From assembly GCA_031426355.1 (NCBI GenBank), contig JANPLD010000068.1:62001-126000 (forward strand): 64,000 nucleotides of DNA, in the 5' to 3' direction. The notes below the pieces were generated by a model. That model was not told where the DNA came from, did no database searches, and saw only the letters and a list, made by a program, of their open reading frames with translations. How positions within the stretch are numbered: position 1 is the first letter of the stretch; the number at the start of each line of letters is the position of its first letter. Source of the stretch: JANPLD01 sp031426355. Its GTDB lineage: Bacteria > Pseudomonadota > Alphaproteobacteria > Rickettsiales > UBA8987. Made by a program: the position numbers and the translations under genes. Shown in pieces: positions 60,532 through 64,000 of this stretch.

Positions 60532-61734
60532 ATGAAAAAATCTAAACGATCTATCTTTTCTATATTCAAAAAATTTTCTCCTAAAAAAATAGAGAAAAAA
60601 AGTTTAAGTTCTGATCAGTATAAGACATATTTCTATGACTCGGCAAAACCTGTGTGGATGAGCCGTAATTACGGAAAATTCGCTGACGAAGGTTATATCA
60701 GGAATGTCATTGCGAATCGCTGCGCTTCAATGATAGCAAAAAATATTTCATCGATAAAAATAAAATTATTTGAGAATAATTCCGAAAAGAAATTCGAGAT
60801 AAAAAACCATCCGCTGCTTAATATTATCAGATTCCCTAACCCCGCAACTAATGGGAATCTATTCAGGGAAGCACTTTTCTCACACCGCCTTATAAGCGGC
60901 AATTCCTATATATTAGCGGTTAAGAATTCTGCCGGGATACCGCTTGAACTTTATACTCTACGTCCTGATAGAATAAGCATTACAACTGACAGATCAGGTT
61001 TTGTGACCTCATATATTTATAAAGGAACTGATAAGGAAATACGTTATTCAGTTGATAAACTGACTGGGCAATCTGATGTTCTGCATCTTAAGAACTTCCA
61101 CCCGCTTGATGATCATTTTGGACTCAGCCCTATAGAGCCTGCGGCATATTCAATTGACCAGCATAATCAGGCGGCCCAGTGGAACCAAAGTTTACTTCAG
61201 AATGGTGCGAAGCCAAGCGGCGCGCTCGTAATAAAACCGCAGAATGAAGGCGGGATGGGTAGCCTTACAGATGAGCAATACACAAGAATAAAAAGGCAGA
61301 TGGAGGAGGAATTCAGCGGACATAATAATGCTGGGAAACCTATGCTGCTGGAAGGTGGCTTAGACTGGAAAGAGATGAGCCTGTCGCCACGTGATATGGA
61401 TTTTATCTCATCAAAACATAATTCTGCCCGTGAAATTGCGCTGGCATTTGGTGTGCCACCGCAACTACTCGGAATTCCAGGTGATAACACTTACAGTAAT
61501 TTGATTGAGGCAAGACTTGAACTCTGGGAACAAACAATACTTCCGCTTGCAGAAGAATATATTTCCGCTCTTAACCACTGGCTGACGCCAATGTTCAATA
61601 ATGATGACCTTGAGCTTGATATAGAGAATATTCCGGCGCTTCTGCCGCGCAGGGAAAGCCTGTGGAAACGGGTAAATGAAAGCAGTTTTATTTCAGAAGA
61701 GGAAAAAAGAAGACTGGTTGGAATGGGAGATTAG
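60532..61734 (+). CDS. GTA g3 homologue, HK97-type portal protein
   Basis: A 400-residue portal protein, normal length. Characteristic portions are VIANRCASMIAKNISSI, HPLLNIIRFPNPATNG, RLISGNSYILAVKNSAG, LYTLRPDRISI, NQSLLQNGAKPSGALVI and IALAFGVPPQLLGIPGDNTY, all typical of HK97/GTA portals. The portal is the ring through which DNA is packaged; the terminase that feeds it (RcGTA g2) is not in this window. The frame is intact. It is separated from the other GTA genes by recA, alaS and an ORFan, and it has its own copy of the shared promoter-like element. Confidence 0.93.
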   Translation: MKKSKRSIFSIFKKFSPKKIEKKSLSSDQYKTYFYDSAKPVWMSRNYGKFADEGYIRNVIANRCASMIAKNISSIKIKLFENNSEKKFEIKNHPLLNIIRFPNPATNGNLFREALFSHRLISGNSYILAVKNSAGIPLELYTLRPDRISITTDRSGFVTSYIYKGTDKEIRYSVDKLTGQSDVLHLKNFHPLDDHFGLSPIEPAAYSIDQHNQAAQWNQSLLQNGAKPSGALVIKPQNEGGMGSLTDEQYTRIKRQMEEEFSGHNNAGKPMLLEGGLDWKEMSLSPRDMDFISSKHNSAREIALAFGVPPQLLGIPGDNTYSNLIEARLELWEQTILPLAEEYISALNHWLTPMFNNDDLELDIENIPALLPRRESLWKRVNESSFISEEEKRRLVGMGD

Positions 61735-61748
61735 GTTATATAGGATAC

Positions 61749-61991
61749 ATGAAAAGAATATCCATAAAAGTAACACCTAAATCATCAAAAAACAAAGTTG
61801 TTCCTGATATAATGCCTGATGAAAAAGGTAACGAATTTTTTCGGGTCTTTATAACTTCAGTTCCTGAGAATAATAAGGCCAATAAAGCTGTGATAGAGCT
61901 ACTGGCCGGATATTTTGACGTTGCAAAAAGTGATGTCAGGATAGTTTCAGGACTTACCTCAAAAAGCAAAATCATAGATATTAATTTATGA
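61749..61991 (+). CDS. DUF167 family protein
   Basis: An 80-residue protein with the DUF167 (UPF0235, YggU) fold: RISIKVTPKSSKNKVVPD at the start, FRVFITSVPENNKANKAVIE and the end VSGLTSKSKIIDI. The function of the family is unknown. It overlaps the following DUF1294 gene by 4 bases and lies 14 bases after the portal gene on the same strand, so it could be read from the g3 promoter. Confidence 0.88.
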   Translation: MKRISIKVTPKSSKNKVVPDIMPDEKGNEFFRVFITSVPENNKANKAVIELLAGYFDVAKSDVRIVSGLTSKSKIIDINL

Positions 61992-62278
61992 TCTTTTCAG
62001 TAAGTGAGATCGTAATATATTTTATCTTAATAAATATAATTACATTTACACTTTTCAGGTTAGACAAGAAATCTGCAATAGACGGTACATGGAGAATAAC
62101 TGAAAGAACTTTGATAATATTTTGCTTGCTTGGCGGAACACCTGCCGGGTTTTTTGCTGGCAAGATATACCGGCATAAAACATCCGATCAATCATTCAAA
62201 TCAAAATTTGTAATGGTGTATGTATTGCAGGGTTTTATGATCGCCTGCCTGATCATTAAAGGTTTAGGTTTGGTTTAA
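61988..62278 (+). CDS. DUF1294 family membrane protein
   Basis: A 96-residue protein with about three membrane segments and the DUF1294 pattern: FRLDKKSAIDGTWRITERTL, then FCLLGGTPAGFFAGKIYRHKTS with the conserved Arg-His-Lys, and a final hydrophobic helix. The family's function is not established. It is translationally coupled to the DUF167 gene and convergent with valS, with overlapping ends. Confidence 0.85.
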   Translation: MIFSVSEIVIYFILINIITFTLFRLDKKSAIDGTWRITERTLIIFCLLGGTPAGFFAGKIYRHKTSDQSFKSKFVMVYVLQGFMIACLIIKGLGLV

Positions 62279-64000
62279 ACCGCAATGGCTTCTTCAATGA
62301 ACTTCAATGAAACAGCAATTTCACTGCCGGAATTATTATAAATAATTTCAGTAGAGCTTGTTACATTTGCCAGATCTTTCTCAACCTGTTTCAGTTTTGA
62401 AATTATCTCAGCGTTGGCACTGATTGTTGTGATAGTTGGTTTTTTGATTGAAACATTGGCTTCGGCTTTGATCTTCCTGATCTGCTCAAGGATTTCAACG
62501 GCATATTTACCGACTTTTTCAGATTCCTCGTCTATTTTGAAATCACTGCCATCAGGCCAATTTCCTTGAGAGTGAATTGAATTATTCTCATCAAAAATAT
62601 GAGAGTATAATTCTTCAGTAATATGCGGAGTGAATGGTGCAAATAATTTTAGAATTGCATTTAAACAGAAGTAAATTGTATAGATGGCGCTTAAGCGGGA
62701 TTGCTGGTTTTGCGGTTCATCATTATAAGTACGGGCTTTTGCAATCTCTAAATAATTATCGCAGAAATCTTTCCAGAAGAATTCTTCTGTAGCCAAGCGA
62801 GCGAGGGAATATTCGTAAACATCAAGCTCCTCAGTTGCTTTTGCAATTGTACGCGTGAGGCTTGAGATAATCCATTTGTCTACAGGTTCGGTTATCAAAC
62901 CTTTTTCGATATATTCTTTTGCGGTAGTTGGTTTTTCTTTAATTAAGTTAAAGTGAATTGATGCAAACTTGGTTGCGTTCCATAATTTATTCACAAGTTT
63001 TTTACCCACTTTCAGAACATCGCGTGAGAACGCGGTATCTGCACCAAGGCGGGAAGTTGAGGCCCAGTAACGAACTACATCGGCAGAGTTTTCCTCAATG
63101 ATAGCAAGTGGAGTTACTACATTACCTTTTGATTTACTCATCTTGGTTTTATCTTCTGCCAAGCACCAGCCGGATATCATCAGGTTTTTCCACGGGATAG
63201 TATTCTCGTGAAGATGTGCTTTCACGATAGTATAAAACGCCCATGTCCTGATTATCTCGTGCGCCTGAGGGCGGAGATCAGCAGGAAATAATTTTTGGTG
63301 ACGGTCATAGTCAATCGCATATTCTTTTGTGATAGCTTTGCTGGAAATCTGCGGGCTTATTGATGATGTTGCCCAGGTATCCATTACGTCAAGATCAGGA
63401 GTAACTTCATCTTTAGAATAACCTTCCGGTAGATCTGTTATAGGATTTACAGGTAATTGACTAATTTTTGGAAGTAAAATTTTACCTTCCTCACCTGCCC
63501 TTTTTGAATACCATATAGGAAATGGAACGCCGAAATAACGCTGGCGGGAAATGCACCAATCCCATGAAAGGGAGTCTATCCACTGCTCAATTCTTTTCAC
63601 CATGAATTCCGGTTTCCAGTTACATTCATTGGCTTTCTTTTTTAAAGCTTCCTTATGTTCCAGAACCCTTATGAACCACTGGTCAGTCGGGATTATCTCA
63701 ATTGCAGCGCCCGAACGTTCAGCGCATTTAACCATATGTTTGATAGGTTTTTTCTCTTTTGCTGTGAGATTATTTTCCTCTAATAATTTCGTTATCGTTT
63801 TCTTTGCGGAAAGATTTGCTTCTTGATGATCGGCTTTTTTGCCGTCAATTGCTGTATAAAATTCATGTGCATCAGTTTTTTCTATCTGACTGAAATCTAA
63901 TTTTCCGAATTTATTTAAAACAATTTTCAAACCGAGTTTATGCTGCTTCCACCATCTAACGTCTTGCTCATCACCAAAAGTACAGCACATTACAACGCCG
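62275..64000 (-). CDS. valS: Valyl-tRNA synthetase, archaeal-type, 5' end beyond the window
   Basis: The frame is open to the window edge; about 574 C-terminal codons are visible. It begins inside the editing domain with GVVMCCTFGDEQDVRWW, then VLEHKEALKKKANEC, WCISRQRYFGVPFPIWY, SWDWCISR and the KMSKS loop in DKTKMSKSKGNVVTP, and ends in the anticodon-binding domain. The editing and catalytic stretches match the archaeal-type ValRS found in Rickettsiales, rather than the usual bacterial type. The N-terminal HIGH motif is outside. It is convergent with the DUF1294 gene. Confidence 0.95.
   Translation of the reverse strand, partial: GVVMCCTFGDEQDVRWWKQHKLGLKIVLNKFGKLDFSQIEKTDAHEFYTAIDGKKADHQEANLSAKKTITKLLEENNLTAKEKKPIKHMVKCAERSGAAIEIIPTDQWFIRVLEHKEALKKKANECNWKPEFMVKRIEQWIDSLSWDWCISRQRYFGVPFPIWYSKRAGEEGKILLPKISQLPVNPITDLPEGYSKDEVTPDLDVMDTWATSSISPQISSKAITKEYAIDYDRHQKLFPADLRPQAHEIIRTWAFYTIVKAHLHENTIPWKNLMISGWCLAEDKTKMSKSKGNVVTPLAIIEENSADVVRYWASTSRLGADTAFSRDVLKVGKKLVNKLWNATKFASIHFNLIKEKPTTAKEYIEKGLITEPVDKWIISSLTRTIAKATEELDVYEYSLARLATEEFFWKDFCDNYLEIAKARTYNDEPQNQQSRLSAIYTIYFCLNAILKLFAPFTPHITEELYSHIFDENNSIHSQGNWPDGSDFKIDEESEKVGKYAVEILEQIRKIKAEANVSIKKPTITTISANAEIISKLKQVEKDLANVTSSTEIIYNNSGSEIAVSLKFIEEAIAV

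Noticed and set aside
47916..61734. A complete active prophage
   Set aside because: No integrase, repressor, terminase, replication or lysis cassette is visible, gene order is that of RcGTA, and housekeeping genes recA and alaS lie in between, so GTA-like remnants fit better.

Overview
The window looks like the chromosome of an AT-rich alphaproteobacterium, most probably a member or close relative of the Rickettsiales. The grounds are a long eukaryote-like isoleucyl-tRNA synthetase next to an archaeal-type valyl-tRNA synthetase, pyruvate phosphate dikinase, a run of nuoG-to-nuoN, a DUF2336 protein, a VirD4/TraG-like protein, and remnants of a Rhodobacter-type gene transfer agent (GTA). Unlike reduced Rickettsia it also carries flagellar genes (flgB, flgC, fliE), histidine genes (hisG, hisD), panD and a ceramidase-like gene, so a less reduced lineage is more likely. 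The order-level assignment is inference; no rRNA is present.

Layout. 1-5.4 kb: truncated ceramidase, hisD, hisG, a secreted rhodanese, a short Mic60/mitofilin-like protein, hemD and birA. 5.4-15.1 kb: complex I operon nuoG-H-I-J-K-L-M-N read on the minus strand. 15.3-17 kb: two tandem paralogous proteins of unknown function. 17-27 kb: gyrB, recF, galU, a GNAT acetyltransferase, a degenerate VirD4-like ATPase and ppdK. 26.8-34.5 kb: a RelB/RelE-type pair, glyS, panD, an ORFan, an M48-like membrane metallopeptidase, nrdB, a glycosyltransferase, a 29-residue histone-H1-like protein and a CvpA-family protein. 34.5-43.6 kb: ileS, a small membrane ORFan, a DUF2336 protein, the rpsF-rpsR-rplI operon, dnaB and a UDP-glucuronate-4-epimerase-like gene. 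43.6-47.8 kb: nhaA, rlmH, flgB-flgC-fliE, hemC and rpmJ.

47.9-61.7 kb: GTA morphogenesis genes surrounding recA and alaS. The minus-strand block holds homologues of RcGTA g4 (protease), g5 (capsid), g6 (connector), g12, g13, g14 and g15. g3 (portal) lies beyond recA-alaS on the plus strand. Homologues of g7-g11 (head-tail joining, tail tube, tape measure) are absent between g6 and g12. Three of the genes are interrupted by single lesions: g6 by a frameshift, g12 by an in-frame amber codon and g15 by a frameshift.

The most striking non-coding signal is a promoter-like element, CCCTTCCG-N16-(C/A)ATA(A/T)(C/T)CTT. It occurs with identical 16-nt spacing and in the correct orientation upstream of g3, g4 and g6. 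It looks like the control element of a dispersed GTA regulon. One copy lies in the 199-bp divergent region shared with recA, next to three tandem 12-bp repeats.

61.7-64 kb: DUF167 and DUF1294 genes and the 3' part of valS. I saw no tRNA, rRNA, insertion sequence or CRISPR array.
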